A stretch of 64,000 nt of DNA from Bathymodiolus brooksi (GCA_963680875.1 OY804583.1:31051331-31115330), one strand, 5' to 3'; shown: positions 28,101 to 43,100, numbered from the stretch's first letter. Numbers and translations are program-made. Notes: generated by a model from the sequence alone, not told the origin.

Positions 28101-31100
28101 TTAATTTTTTTTCTAACCAGAATCTCTGTAAACAACAACCACTCATCAACTCACTCTGTAGAATAATAATGCATGACTGCAGTAGTTAGGGAACGACCAT
28201 TTAACTTGAAGGGGGGGGGGGGGCGTAGCAGGAGATTCCGAATATTAGCTCGGAAAATAGAGTTCGGAGTATTCGGACTTTTCCGAATGAGAAAAAAAAT
28301 ATTTTCGTGAAAAAACAGAGGATTTTGATGAATTTCCATATTATTTCCGCATATAATTCGGAAATCAGTCCAGAATTGTCCGAATACTCCTAATGAGCTC
28401 GAAAAAAAATTCGGAATTGTCCAAATACTCTGAATGACCTCAGAAAAAAATTCGGAATTATCCGAATTGACCTCGGAAAAAATTCAGAATTCCGAATTAA
28501 GGTCGGAAACTACCACCCTTATTCGGAAAATATTGTCAGATTCGGAAATTATTCCAAGCTAGCTCTGAGAAAATTTCCGCATTAGCTTTGCCACTTTTGG
28601 TGCAATTTCTGAACTTCATTCGGAAAAAAATTCCGAACTATATCTGGAAAAAATCCCCAAACTACATTTGTTAAAAAGTTTCAGAACTACATTCGGACAA
28701 AAATTCTGTATAAATTTTTTTATACATAAATTTCCATAAAATCAGAAAAAGTAGATTTATGTCTGACAATGAAATCATTTAACATTATATACTTTTTGTT
28801 TTATTTTAATTCTTCAAAGAAAAAACAATGTCCACTATCTTTGTAAAAAAGTGTTTTTGGCACTATTGTCTAAGTAGATATCTAATTTTAAAGCTCCTTG
28901 AACAGGTTTGGCTTTAAGGCTTATGCCAACTTCCCAGTAACATCCTTTTTAGTTACATTTGGCCACCTTTTACCAATAATATCTGAAAAAGAAAGATTTT
29001 TTGTAATGCATGTAAATATCAAAGCATTTTTTTTATTCGTGCTTATCACTATCAGTATCAGTTTATAATGTGATTTTGTTTCATATACATTTATTGCACA
29101 TCCACTCAGATTGAAATATTATTTGTTGTTATTTTACATCATGTACAGGAATATCAATTATATTAATTAATATTTTTAAATATTTTAAAGCTTATATCAA
29201 CTTCCCTACATTAACATGTCTATCTCTTTCTCTCATAATTTGTTTACGACTTAGAAAATGTGATGTCATTTAATCATTTGCAGCATAGAAGACAAATTCT
29301 GGACATTTTATTTCTATATGGGGCTATAATGGTCATAATCGTATGCAAGTTGCAATTACCTATGCAAAACTTGCAACCCTGCTTATGGGTGAGGTGTCCT
29401 CGATAGAACATCAATATCAAATTCACTTGCAGTATTATGTCAATTTTCCCAAATAATTTTGAACGAAATAATGTTATGTTTTGGTAATATATTGTCTTTT
29501 TAATGATTTATATGTAACAGAGAAGACATCGTACCTTTATAACTTGTGTCTAATTCATTGTCAATAAAATATGTCTTGAGTAAAGTACAACATTATGTGA
29601 CAAAGATTGTTAGTGACTTATGACAGGTCGTGGTTTTCTCCAGGTCCTATGGCTTCCTTCACCAATAAAAGTGGCCACCACAATGTAACTAAAATACTAT
29701 TGAAAGTGGTGTTAAACATCATGATCAAAACCCTCTTTTACTATATGCAAGTATTAAACTATAATAAATTTAACAAAAACTGGTTTTTATGGTAGATATT
29801 TTCATTCTTCTATCATTCATATTGCATTTATTAACATGATGGTTATCAAGAATTCATAATGGCAGCTCCCATAGAGTAGAAGACAATCGAATGATAAGCA
29901 GATTTTGAACTTGACACCAAATGCATGCCAATGTATAATTTACCTGATGTTTATTCCACAACTAGTACTGTACCTAGTACCGCAAATTTACAAGTTGTTG
30001 CTGCATGTTCTGTGTGGTTATCTGTAAATACTGGTTCTCAATCTTGGGGGTATTGAGTTGATTCTGTAGACATTGTATTTGTTGGTTGTTGCGTGTGACC
30101 TCCTCTTGTAGAATGGTACAATCTACACATACTTCGTGATTTTGCGTGCTGGTTGAAGGCTCTGGAGACATTAGGATGTCCATGGATTCTTTGAAGAGTT
30201 GACTTGCTGGTAAGTAACTATAATATAATTGTATTTGCATTCAGTTTTAGGATATATAATTGTTAACAAAGCTAATAATCAATTTAGAAATACAACTGTC
30301 TTTTAAGTTTTTCTGAAATATTTGTTTCAATATTTAGTGTTTGACATAACTAGTTGCTGCTTTTTTACTGATTATTGGTTTCCTAAGTAAGGTGTACTTG
30401 TGCATTATTTTTTGTCAACAAGCTTGTTTTTTATGTTTTAGTTACTATATTGGAAATTGTTGGGTACCGGTATGTGCATGTATAGATACAGTATGGGTGG
30501 GACTAAAATTCACGAGAAAGCTTTGCTTTCGAGTTAATTTTGTCCTACCCATGCTGTATCTATACATACCCATCATTTCCAATATAGTAAGTCACATTGG
30601 TCATTCGACTTTCCTTTGTTAAAAGTGTGATGATGAAATGGCAAATGCCTTGACTCCTCCTATGTGATACATTTATGTGCAGATATCATCACACTTTTAA
30701 CAAAGGAAAGTCGAATGACCATGGTACATGTACATTGGGTAATATAGGATAAAGTTTGATTTAACACATTAGCATGTCATTGGCTTAAAGACAAAATCAA
30801 TGCCAGAAAGTTTCAAAATCATAATTCTTGTGCATATTCTGCTAGTACATGTATACTTTAAAATTTACATAATAAGAATAGTTTATATAAATTAACCCAG
30901 CTTATATTACAATATATACATAATATATATGCACGACCTCAATTTTTAATTTTTTTTTACATGTTTCTTTTTTTTAACCTGGGTCCATTCGCCCTTATTT
31001 TGGTCAATAAAGAAAGTCATGAGTCTCACTTGTAAAAAAAATAGTGAGTTCTAACTTAGAATCTAAGCACAAGTAATGAGCACAGGCACTTGTTTCTGGT

Positions 31101-34100
31101 AATTTTTTTTTTTTACCTAGAGTCGAGAGGCTAGATACTGTGGTAATGAGTCCAGGATTTGCCCATACGAGTTGCAAGCATTTCTGGTTGGGTTAGGGTT
31201 AGTTTTGTATTATTTTTCATGATAATCCATTTACTGGATTTTATATCAATAAATAATTTAAATTTGGTCGGGAGTAGTTCGCCCCCCCCCCCCTTTTTTC
31301 CCCTAATTTGACCTAAATGACAACACAGGGTAGTTGCATTACATTTTAAGAAAACTTGTTGAGCCAGATGGGTGTGTAGATAGCTTTTGAGAGATAAATC
31401 ATCCAGTTCTTGGTCTATACATTGTTACAAAATACTTATGATATATGATACTTACGACGAATCATTGATGCATTCCTAATCCTGGCCCTAGGGCTAGGCT
31501 AGCTATGTCTGACTGCCTTTACCAAATCTAACAAGAAGTCAAGATTTTGCGAGACTCTATTATGTTGCTGACATTAAGAAAGTTGCCGGTAATTGGGTTG
31601 TCGTTTGTCCATATAATAAATTCAAATATGCGTGATAGCCATACTGAACGTAGCGATAATTTTTGTTGTTTACATTTTTTATATTCAAAATTGGCGCCTC
31701 CCACGCTTCTCGATGATTGGTCGTTGAATCGGATTCCCTGCATTTCGTTAATTTCCGATGCGTGTCTACGAAAGTTTGTTTAATCAACTCATAGATATGG
31801 ATGTTTAAAGTAATGTTAAATTTGATCTTTAGTAAAAAAATTAATAAATAAAGAGTTTTAATTTGCTGGATTTTCTTTTTCAACAATATTTATTAAATAT
31901 TTTTCTCCCATAATGCCATTTGTAAACAACCCGCCATCTTTAAATCTGTTAGTGTTAGATGAAAACACGAACTAGTACTAAAAACGTGTTCTTGGTAGCA
32001 TCGAAGGTAATTTGTTTACAAAACGACTTATGAAGCACACAGTCAAGTCTATTCTTAGCCATAAACTGAATCCCAAATGGATTCAAAGGCACTATAAACA
32101 ACAGAAAATAGTAACCCCCCCCCATTTGAATGGCCAATGCAACCTGGCTAGCGGTCGTAGGGAATCTAATCATGCACAGACACCATTTGTAATTAGGTAT
32201 CGTTTCTTTCCTTTGAAACTCTTTCTGCATTAAAGTAACATTTCAAGAGCCTATATATCATAACTTAACCAATTTTCGACGGTTTGTTTCACGTTAACTT
32301 ATGATTGATCTTCTACATCCTACGATGTTCCATCACTCGTGATGATTATACATCGGCGCGAACAGACAAGATTAAAATTTCAAATTGATAAAATAACAAC
32401 ATTTATATACACTGTACATAATAAATAGAAAATTAGAATTTTCAAACTCAAAGACAAAGGTAAAAGTATCACCTATCAATGGAATGCCATTTCCAATTGG
32501 ATTAGTTTATATAAATAATGATCTAAAAAAATAATCATATATACATTATATTTCAATGACCTCTGCAGTTCGTTATGCAAACAAATTGACACATTTATTT
32601 TTTTTGTCCTGTCATGAATGCATGATGCACAAATATAAAAAGCAAAGACTTGGTGTTTATCCATATTGGTCAAGTTCAGTGTTTACTATGATTAGTTAGA
32701 AAGACATGACATTTCACTGTAATAATCTTTTATATATATATAGAACACCATAAGTTTTATGTAATATTTTAAATGTGTTTTATTTGTTTTCAGCTGGTAC
32801 AAATTGTATGTAGCCAAAAGAAGATGTTCCCTTGCCCAAGACCCCTTATTATCGCAGGTATTTATTCATTGTGTATTTGTCTATGTTATGCCTGGTACAT
32901 TTTCCACTGCTTCATGCTTAAGTGTATAGTGCATTATGGTGTGGTAGATCATGGGTTTGAGCTCCGGTAAGGTTAAAACAAAGACTCAAATTGGTTCTTG
33001 TGCTCCACTAATCACACAGCATAATGTTCCAGGTTGGAGAGGCATGCCTTATTCCAGACTGTTATTTCAGTGATCTGGCACTAAAAATCATGTTGGTCTA
33101 CAAGAAGCAGACACCATCTCATCAAATTGTAACTTGTTTTCGCCATGATATAGCTAAAACATTGCTCACTTGGCATTAAACAACTAAACAACAATCATTC
33201 ACTTACTAAATGTATAGATGTATAGTGTCTACAATTTTGGTTATTTGTTCCCATAAATATTTAAACTAGGACTTAACTTAGAGCAAGGTAAAATAATTAT
33301 AAAATCTGATGATTAAGAAAATAATTGAGTTGCTAAATCAATTATTTGTAACTTGCACAATATGATTTCAAAATGGAACAAATATATTATGAAAAAACCA
33401 ACTTAATTAGTGCTGGTCATGCAGAAATAAAACATGCAATTTTTTTTTTTAATATATTTAATTTCATTTTACATATAAATTTCCATGTATAATTCTATTG
33501 TCTGAAGTTGTAATTTGACAGCAGGATACAACTGTAATAACCTACTATATTGTATTAATATGTGAAATCTTTACATTTTGTATATTTAAATGTAATAAGT
33601 TATTTTAAGGTTTGTTTTTCTTACATATTTTGTAATTTTATTTCAGGAAAATTGAAGAACAAGATGATCAGTCAGTCATAGAGGAACCACAACATACATA
33701 TTTTCAATTCAGGGAATATTGACACGTGTGGATCAAGTGTAAATGTCTGTTGAAGACAGAAAAGCACGGCTAAATTTAACTGTAGTACAGACCAATCACT
33801 TGTTACAGATAGACATGGACATTTGAAGAAGAACTGGTTGAGAACTTTGTTGAGAGAGATTGAACTGGGACATACTCTTATTCTGAATGTTTAGGAGAAT
33901 CTTGAGTTGGGGGAAAATCAATGAAAAATGATTAAGACACTTTATTATATTGAAGTGTTAGGGTGTTTATCGCCACTTTTAACAATCTTTCAGTTGTATC
34001 ACAGTGCATGAAGCTCAGTTTTATTGGTGGAGGAAAACGGAAAAAACCACCGAGCAGGATTTGAACTCACAACTTTAGTGGTGATAGGCACTGATTGCAC

Positions 34101-37100
34101 ATGTAGTTGAAAATCAAACTACCATACGATCAAGATGGCCATTTTTATTATAATATTGAAAGCATGCAACAGACAATATAGTGACTATTCCTGAAGTCTT
34201 TTTTTTTTAGAAGCCTTTGTATTCTATTTATTTTCTACTTTGTTATCCTATGTTTATGTACTATAACTATATAAATATTATTATCAGCAAGTAAAAGTTG
34301 CCATATTCAGATTTCTTCCTTTTGTTTTTATGAAAAAATGATTTTCTGTGCAATGAGGTTTGCTGAACAATGTTGAAAAGTGTTGTATATACAGTCATAC
34401 CTGGTTATGTCAATATCAGATACACCTTGAGTGCGCTAGATTGTGGGTTCGAGCCCTGTTCGGGTCAAATTAAAGAATATAAAATTGGTATCTGTTGCTT
34501 CTCCACTAAGCAGGTTGGCTCGGAATCAGAATAATGTGTCCGAGTTGAGTGACATGTCTACCTGCAGATTGTTGTTTCAGTGAGCTAGCACTATAAAATT
34601 CAACTCGGCGTATTGGTCTAGTACAAAGTGGACCTGAACATGTTCTCATTGAAAATTAACTTGTTCTCGCCATGATATAGCTGAAAAATTACTGAATTGG
34701 CGTTAAGCAACAATCACTCACTCAATCTCAGATAAGTTGTTTCTTTGGATAACTAAAAGTAAGAAGTTTGACATTATGAGGTTCGACTGTATACAATATT
34801 TAAACTTCAATCATCATTAGAAACCTCAAGACCTCAGTAATTGCATGTACATGATGAGTGATCAATATAGTACCTATTAATTTTCTTATGCATACTATGA
34901 TGGAAACTTGATCTAATTTTGAATATTTGATGAGGAGTAAATTTTCAGAACCCAGAAAAAATGTAATCTGCATCCATCAAACTAATAACTATGTGTAGCA
35001 CAGTGAATGCTCAATTTTCTGGAGAACACAAGTTTTCACTATTTTAGTGAAGTTCGTGTTACTTGTTTTCAATTTTCTATGTTTTATGCTGGTCTTTGTC
35101 TAATTTTCTTTGAAAAAATTTGAATATACCAAAGAGTTGAACAGTTTTAACACCTGTTTCAGTGAAGATTAGAAACATCACTATTTATTACATTTTTATT
35201 CTAACTGAAGACTTGGCAGTATTAATCAATTAGTTAATATTAGTTGATATTCTTCATTCAATTAGATATTAATTAAATTTAAAAATAAAACCTTAAGAAA
35301 TGACTAAATCAACTTTTCCACAAAAAAATGTTTTTTTCTGGCCTAAAAAATGACAGAGTCAAACTTTCTGAACTTTTTCCAACATTAAAAAAATCAAAGT
35401 CCAACTTTCCAAGCTTTATCCAACATAAAAAATGACAAAGTCCTATTTTCTGAATTTATTCTAACCATAAAATATTGCAAAGTCTATTTTCCAAACTTTT
35501 CCGTCATCAAAAATGACAAAGTCCAACTTTCCGCATCTTTTTCCGCCATTAAAAATGATAAAGTTCAACTTTCCGAGCTTTTTCCGCCAATAAAAATGAC
35601 AAAGTCCAACTTTCCGAACTTTTTTTGCCAATAAAAATAATAATGTCCAACTTTCCACACTTTTTCCAACATAAAAAATTACAAAGTTCAAATTTCCGCA
35701 TCTTTTTCCGCCATTAAAAATGATTAAGTCTAACTTTCCGAGCTTTTTCCGACATAAAAAATGACAAAGTTCAAATTTCCGCACTTTTTCCGACCTAAAA
35801 AATGGCAAAGTCCAAATTTCCAAGCTGTTTCCGAATATTTCCGAATTATTTCATTCGGAATTCCGAACTCTATTCGGAATCTCCTGCTACGGGAGTCCTG
35901 GGGGGGGTTATGGTTTTTTTCTAAAAATATATTCTGATTCCCAATGTTGCTGAAAAAAATATTCTGATTTTGGTGGAGGGAAAAAAAAAAATCTGATTCA
36001 GAGTTTTTGTCATATAATCTAATGTTAAATTCTGGAAAAAAAAATTTGCGCTTTGTACGACAAAAATAATAAATATTCTAACTCTTGTGTTGTCCGAAAA
36101 AAAAATTCTGAACGAAACAAAAAACCATAAACCCCCCCTTCAAGTTAAATGGTCGGTCCCTTAGATTGTCCACTAGACTGATATGTAACAAAGATAAAGT
36201 GTTTAGAGATTTACATTTTTTTTTATTCTAATGAAAACAGGAAAGATGAAAAAGAAAACGAAGACATCCCCGGCGCAGTGGAAACAGCTTCAGGCACAAT
36301 GACGGGTAATTAAAATATTGTATTAACTGTAGAAACATGCTGAGATACTTAGAATGCACAGGTGGAAATGTATTTAATTTAATGAAAACTACATTTTATG
36401 ACATTTTTTTTATCTTGTTTGTACTGCCATTAAACTGCACGTCAGTGCCATGGTGGCCGTGATCCTATGGTAGTTGGATTTACAATTACCTATATATGCA
36501 ATCCGTGCCTATCACCACTAAAGTTGTGAGTTCGAATCCCGCTCATTGTGAGGTGTACTCGATGCAACATTATTTGATAAAGTTTGTCACTGACTTGCAA
36601 CAGGTCAGTGGTTTTCTCTGGGTACTCCAGCTTCCTCTACCAATAAAACTGACTGCCACGATATAACTGACAAATTCTTGAAAGTGGCCTTAAACACCAT
36701 AACCCTAAAAGGTAAATGATCCATTGTCATTTGAGACATGAATATTTCATAAGTATGTTATATTTGCGTGCACTAATATATAAATAACATATAGTTGAGA
36801 GGGTGATAGATCATATTGGTGACCCTGAGAAAAATGTTGTCAACTCAGAGGCGAAGCCGAGGTTGACAATGTCTTTTTTGAAAGGTAACAATCTGATCTA
36901 TCACCCTCTCAACTATATGTTATCTGATTTATTATAGGTACTGAATGTTTTCACTTTCTCGTTTGCAATGATGTTTTTTTTTTCATTTTAATGTTTTTTC
37001 CATTTTAATTTGTTTTTTCATTTTAATGTTTCAATTGATACATAATCAACAAATTGAGGCTCTAAATAAGAGGGTGACTAAAAAATTGCTACCCGCTGAG

Positions 37101-40100
37101 CCATGTGTCAGGAGCAGAATGTTACCCTTGTCTTATCCAATAAAATTACAGCTTACATACATGAAGTATAATAATTTATGTTATGGTTTCATCAATGTAT
37201 AAAGTTGACAGTTATGTCTTGCTTACTGAACTATTTATAGTAATGTCAATTATATTCGTTCTTATACTAAATTAAGTGCTAAACGAGGAGCGTCTTTTGA
37301 TTTCGTAACAATCATCAAAATATCAAAACCACAAATAAATATACAACTAAGAACCAGTGAAAATAAAACAACTCACAAGTTTGAATATACTTATACAGTG
37401 CCTGAAATGGACGGTCGCCCAGTCGCCAAATGCGACTAATATCTTATTCGGGCGACCAAAAGCTGCCCCAAATTAGGTAGTCACTGGCCCAACAAAAAAC
37501 GTCTGGGCGATTGCCTAAATGACCGTTAAAAATTGTTGTTTTCCCGAAACCGGGACATAAACTGAAACTTCAACAGTAGATAACTCTTCTGTTCTAGTCG
37601 AAAACTGTTTGTTACGAGCACAGCGATTGGTCCAAATACATTTTTGTAGCCAATGAATGCACAGCTAATGTAATTTACTGTTCTCCCCAATTATTTATTT
37701 TTATCGAGCCAATAAATACACGTTTCCTACACGTTTTCATGTAATACACAAGTATTCACTAAATATTAGAAAAGAAACATGTTTTTTTTTTTGTTTCTTT
37801 ATGATCTAATTATTAAAATTGTTAACTTTCACGGACGAAGTGGAAAGTTGTGAAGAGAATTCTGTCAACTTATAATGTTTGCGATCTGGTATCTTCCACG
37901 GTTCGGAAATTTATTCATTCAATCTGCTGCAAAATGTACATGTACGAATTTCATTTTACAGAAATCGGAAACCTTTTTGTGTCAATCCTTAGGTAATCAT
38001 TGAAAAACTTTTCCCCAACAACGGAGAGAAAATCGTTGACAGTAATGTCAAACTACGGAAACGATCTGGCCTGTCACTTCTTTTAAACTTTTCATAGTTC
38101 ATCTCTATATGTACACGGTTACATTTTAATGCCAATTGGGAGTGTTTTCTTTTTTGGAACCAGAACTTTTGTTTACAAATTAAAAAATAACAGGAAAAGT
38201 TAACAATTATATAACATAAAATGACAGCACCGTTTGTTATTTCAACAAAGTGAGATACTTGTTTGGAATGAATAACCAACTGACATTACCCCGAACTGAG
38301 AGGTTATTTTACTTTAAAATCACTTCTTCATAGTGGATTGAAACAAGTGATGTCACTCTTCATTTTGGGGCCACCATTATGCCATTTGGGCCAGTGCCTC
38401 TAATTTTTTACTGGCCCAAAAAATATTTTTCGGGCCAGCCTAAGGCTGGCCCTCATTTCAGGCACTGCTTATAGATTGATACACGGCCTTTTTCATATTG
38501 CCCTTGTTATCAGCACGAGACCTTGATATCGGCCCTGAGGCCATGTATTAATCTATTTATCGCATATTTTGTCAGGGCAGATAACATGTTATTGCCCTTC
38601 ACAAGAGGGCAGATAACATGTTATTGCCCTTCACAAGAGGGCAGATAACATGTTATTGCCCTAGAGGAAAATAACACGCCGCAAATTATGCTTTTATTAC
38701 ACATACAAATTCAGCGTTATTTCAATAAAATATGTAATAAATGTGTATATAAAATTTCCATCTTGACGGGGGTTTGAATCCCACTGATGGCGAGGTGTAC
38801 TCAATACATCTTTATGTGATGAAGCTTGTCAGTGAATTGAGGCAGATCTGTGGTTTTTTTCCATGTACTCTGGTTTCCTCTACCAATAAAATTGACCGCT
38901 ACGACGTAAATAGCTGAAATATTGTTGAAACTGGCATGAAACACCATTACTCTAACCCTAGTCCATCTTCACGAAAATCATTGTGAACGAAAATAAATTA
39001 ATCTCAATAATCATTTTAAATCATGTTGTCGCTATTGCTTCTTTTATCGATAGGAACTGAGAAGACGACTCTCTCCTGTCTCTTGGCTTTACCGTTCAGG
39101 GACGGAATCTTTAAGGGTAACCCTTTTGGGGAAAGCAGCCACCCAGGAGAAGATTTCATGGTGATAGTGTATAAACCTACGTCTCGTTTTGCAATCATCA
39201 AACATTTTTTCTCCCTGCAGGGGGAGCTGCGTAAGGAAGATGTAAGCAATTTTCACAATTTATTCATCATGTGACAGACTCTTAGATTGTAGATATGATG
39301 TCAAAAATCGCAATATTCTTCCTTGCATATTCATTAAACACCCAATAATGGGTAGTATTCACCCAGAGCTTCAAAAGCTGCAGCAGATTCCCAAAAGAGA
39401 AATATGACTGCTACAACTCTAAGGCAAAGCGAACTAATTAACTGCAAGATTCGTGATGTGTTTTCTAGGAAGAAGCGGGGTGACTCGGAGGGGAAGGCGA
39501 AAGGAGAGCATGCAGGTCATATACAATTTTTGTAAACGATTAAAGCGAGAAAAAAATACCAAACTGTCAGAAAAGCTCTAAAATTTCAATAGAAAAATCG
39601 TAGAAAGAGGCAAAATTGATACCTATAACGCACAATGTACAACATTATGTGATAAAGTTTGTCAGTGACTTGCGACAGGTTGGTGGTTTTCTCTGGGTTT
39701 TCCAGTTTCCTCTACCAATATTAATACAACTGACCACCACAATATAATTGAAATATTGTTGAAAGTGGCTTTAAACACCATCACGCAAACAGTATAGCGC
39801 ACAAATACAAATGTATATTATGACTGCACACATGTCTGGTTTGGTACAGGCACTTTAATAAAAAGTGGCAGGGTAAAACTAGATTAGTGAAATGATTCTG
39901 CCAAGCAAGTGCTTTTATAATGCGAGTACAATGCCGATGGGGGCAATAAAAAAATGGACAATTCGGAGAAACTAGCAACATTGAGTACACAAAACACAAG
40001 ATGACATCAAGCAAAACAAAAACCACAACACAATATGTGTTGGACACCAATGAACACAAATAACGTAAATAAGACATAGTCCCTCCTACAAGCAACTGGA

Positions 40101-43100
40101 GGTAAAGACGAACCAAACATCGTTTTCATTGGGAAATCGTGACGAAAATCACAATACGGAACTAAGAGCGTAAAGACAAATAATAGGACAACACAAAAAA
40201 CTAAATACAATGAGCAACACAGACCCCACTAAATAACCATGGTGAAGTCGGTTGCTCGTGAAGCCCCTTCAAGGGTAAGCAGTTCCTGTTTCTATAAGAC
40301 ACATGCCGTGTTACTTGCATATATAGTCAAGTCGGGTGAAAGTCTTGACAGTGATAGAGGAAAGAAAACATCTACTAATATGTATAAGGGGCCATCGTGA
40401 TCGTGATCGCATGGTAGTTGCAAGTTAGTACAATGCCAAGCCTAACTAATAAAGTAACCAGCTGAGTATCTCGTCTAGAGTGATCTAATTACAAAAACAG
40501 AAAAGGGGAAATAACTCAATAAAACAAATACTTAGACTGTTAGATAAATATGGTAAAGTAAGGTAATGCTTCGAACTTCCTTCTCCTGTAATGACACCCA
40601 TTGTGAATTAAACATTGTGAAACTGAGCTAGTTCGAACGTCCGATTCGAAAATATGATTTTTTTTTTTGCCATTTTTTTATTTATTTTTATTTTTTTATT
40701 AAGAGCAACATTGCACAACCTTATGTGATAAAGAATGTCAGTAACTTGTGATAGGTGGGTGATTTTCTCCAGGTCCTCCGGTTTCCTCCACCAATAAAAC
40801 TGGCCGGCACGATATAACTGAAATATTTGACGTTTATTTACATAGACTTGTGATATTATTATGTATAGCTTGAAGATTGCATGCATATGCCTTATCTGAA
40901 TTGAATACACTTATGTTATAGCCGCATCAGTGGTGTAGTGGTTAGCATGTTCGTCTCGAGTGCAGTAGATTGTGGGTTCCAGCCCGGATCGGGTCAAACC
41001 AAAGACTATAAAATTGGTATTTTTACCTTCTCCGCTAAGCACACAGCATTAAGGAGTAAAAACAAAAACTGGTTGGCTCGGAATCAGAATAATGTGTCCG
41101 AGTGGAGGGACATGACTACCTCTGTTGTTTCTGTGAGCTAGCACTATAAAAAGCCGGACCTCCTCATTATCTCATTGAAAATTAACTTGTTATCGCCATG
41201 ATATCGCTGAAAAATTGCTGAGTTAGCGTTAAACGACAATCACTCACACACTCATTTATGTTATTCTTATTGATATATTGCAGTTTGAAATACCTGGTTT
41301 TGTATCTATACGCAATATTAAATCGATGAAAGTTGAAGTTCCAAATTCTGAAAAGAACCTTGATTCGATGGTAAACCTCGATGGAGAGCTCTTCAAACTG
41401 ACACATCCAGAGATCTATATAAAGTATGTATGTCAGTGTATATCTTATACAGGCTTTTGGTAGGGACTGTGTTCCTCGTCTTTTTTAGTTTTCTGTGTTG
41501 TGTTGTGCTTTTTGTTTTTGCTTTTGTCTTCGTCCCGTGTCTCGTGTACCCAATGTTGCCAGTGTCTCTGGATTGTCCATTCATGTTTTACCCTTTGGTT
41601 TTCTCTACTCTTTATTTACTACCTACAGTGAGTACCAGACAACTCGGACCGAGAGAAGTCGGCCTGTAAGCGAGGACAAGTCGGCCCGTAAGCGAGGACT
41701 AGTCGGCTCGTATGTTAAGACAACTCGGACCGTATGAAAAGACTACTCGGACCATCAATAATTATTGTTGTCTTACTTATTTTTTTTTAATAAAATTGAC
41801 AGAAATCATAAAGATACAGTCATCTGTCAAAAGTATTGGGAAATGTCTTGTGTACCCAATATTACATGTGTCTCTGCATTGTGCATTATTTTTGCCCCTT
41901 TGGTTATATCTAATGTTTATCATGGTTTAGTTGGGTGTAAATAGTCACACTTTTTTTTTTTATAAAAAATAATCATTTTATAAGAAACTGTTGCAATTCT
42001 TAAAATATAAACCATTTCCATGTTTTGTTCGTTGGTTTAATGTATTTTGTTCTTCCGTTTCTTTGCCTGTAATCAGCGCAAAGATCCTCTACATCTGATA
42101 AATTATCTAAAATGAAGAACAACACTGAAAGCATTATTCCTTTACTCTAATTTGTGTCTAAATGTGCTGTGTTATATAGACTTTCATGTAAATTTACATT
42201 TGCTCGTCTGAATACGATTAAAGTTTCTTTCATATGCATACAAGAAGAGTGTTCATTGTTTCCTTTGTCCTAGACTCAAAATTAGAAGAAAAAAAAGAAG
42301 AGTTTGAAGATACTAAAGGGTTAAACATAATTCGTAAATCAAAGAAGGACAGACAAGACAATGGCCAAAAGAAAAAGGTCAAAAGGACAAACAACGATCT
42401 ACAAATTGTTGCGCATAAAACAAAAGATCGAGTACCCCTTTGGTATTGTTATAAATACTGTTATAGTGACAGCCGGAAACTTTGAGCCGTAATGAAAGGG
42501 GGAGGTTTGGCACTTTAAAATCTGATTCAACCCACCATTTCTTTAGAAATGCCTGTACCAAGTCAGGGTCATTACGGTTTTCACAGTTTTCCGGTTGTTG
42601 ACTGATTTTGTCTGTTTATATGCTTATGAGTTTTGACTTTCCCTTTGTAAGATTGCTCGGAGTTCAGTAATTTTGTTATTACCCTTATTTATCATCAAAC
42701 TCTTCTAACAATACAACTAAGCTTGATCACCATAATAGCATACAATCAACATTTACCAATATGTTTTAAAGTTACATCAATAAATCCTTGAAGATACCAA
42801 AATGGAAATCAGAAGCCATAAATAGAAGGACAGAGAATATAATGGCCAAAATAAAAAGGACAAACAACGATCTACAAAACACCACATCTAAAACTAAAGG
42901 TTGAGCAACACGAACCCCACTAAAATATGGGGTTGGTGAATTCATGTGATCCGGAAGTGTTAGCACTTAATGTTGAGCACATATGTTATGCTATTTATTA
43001 ATTCAAAGTCTAATGAACCACATCGGTGGTGTAATGGCTAGCGTGCTGACCTCGAGTACTGTAGATCTTGGATGCGAGCCCCCATCGGGTCAAACCAAAG

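Larger units (their letters stand above)
28224..35891. mobile_element. 7.7-kb segment bounded by 20-bp inverted repeats, inside a MITE
   Basis: The ends CGTAGCAGGAGATTCCGAAT (28224-28243) and its exact complement (35872-35891) face each other, both next to G-runs of the disrupted MITE. Both edges continue inwards as short 'TTCGGAA/TTCCGAA' or 'CTTTCCGA' repeats (28240-28700 and 35290-35880). The inside holds several SINEs, palindromes, a possible coiled-coil exon and an alternative kinase exon, and no transposase I can identify. A large composite or fold-back insertion is one reading; two related elements at a rearrangement breakpoint is another. Confidence 0.45.

Noticed and set aside
35461..35823. 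120-codon minus-strand frame
   Set aside because: It is the 40-bp degenerate tandem repeat read through.
37396..38467. Hidden transposase in the CAGTGCC element
   Set aside because: I found no long frame or catalytic pattern in either copy, so both are called non-autonomous.
40920..40990. tRNA gene at the SINE-B head
   Set aside because: A- and B-box-like words are present but no full cloverleaf could be folded by eye, and it continues into the SINE body. It is a tRNA-derived promoter, not a tRNA gene.
42234..42485. Lysine-rich 83-codon frame
   Set aside because: It coincides with dispersed repeat C, whose other copies do not keep this frame.
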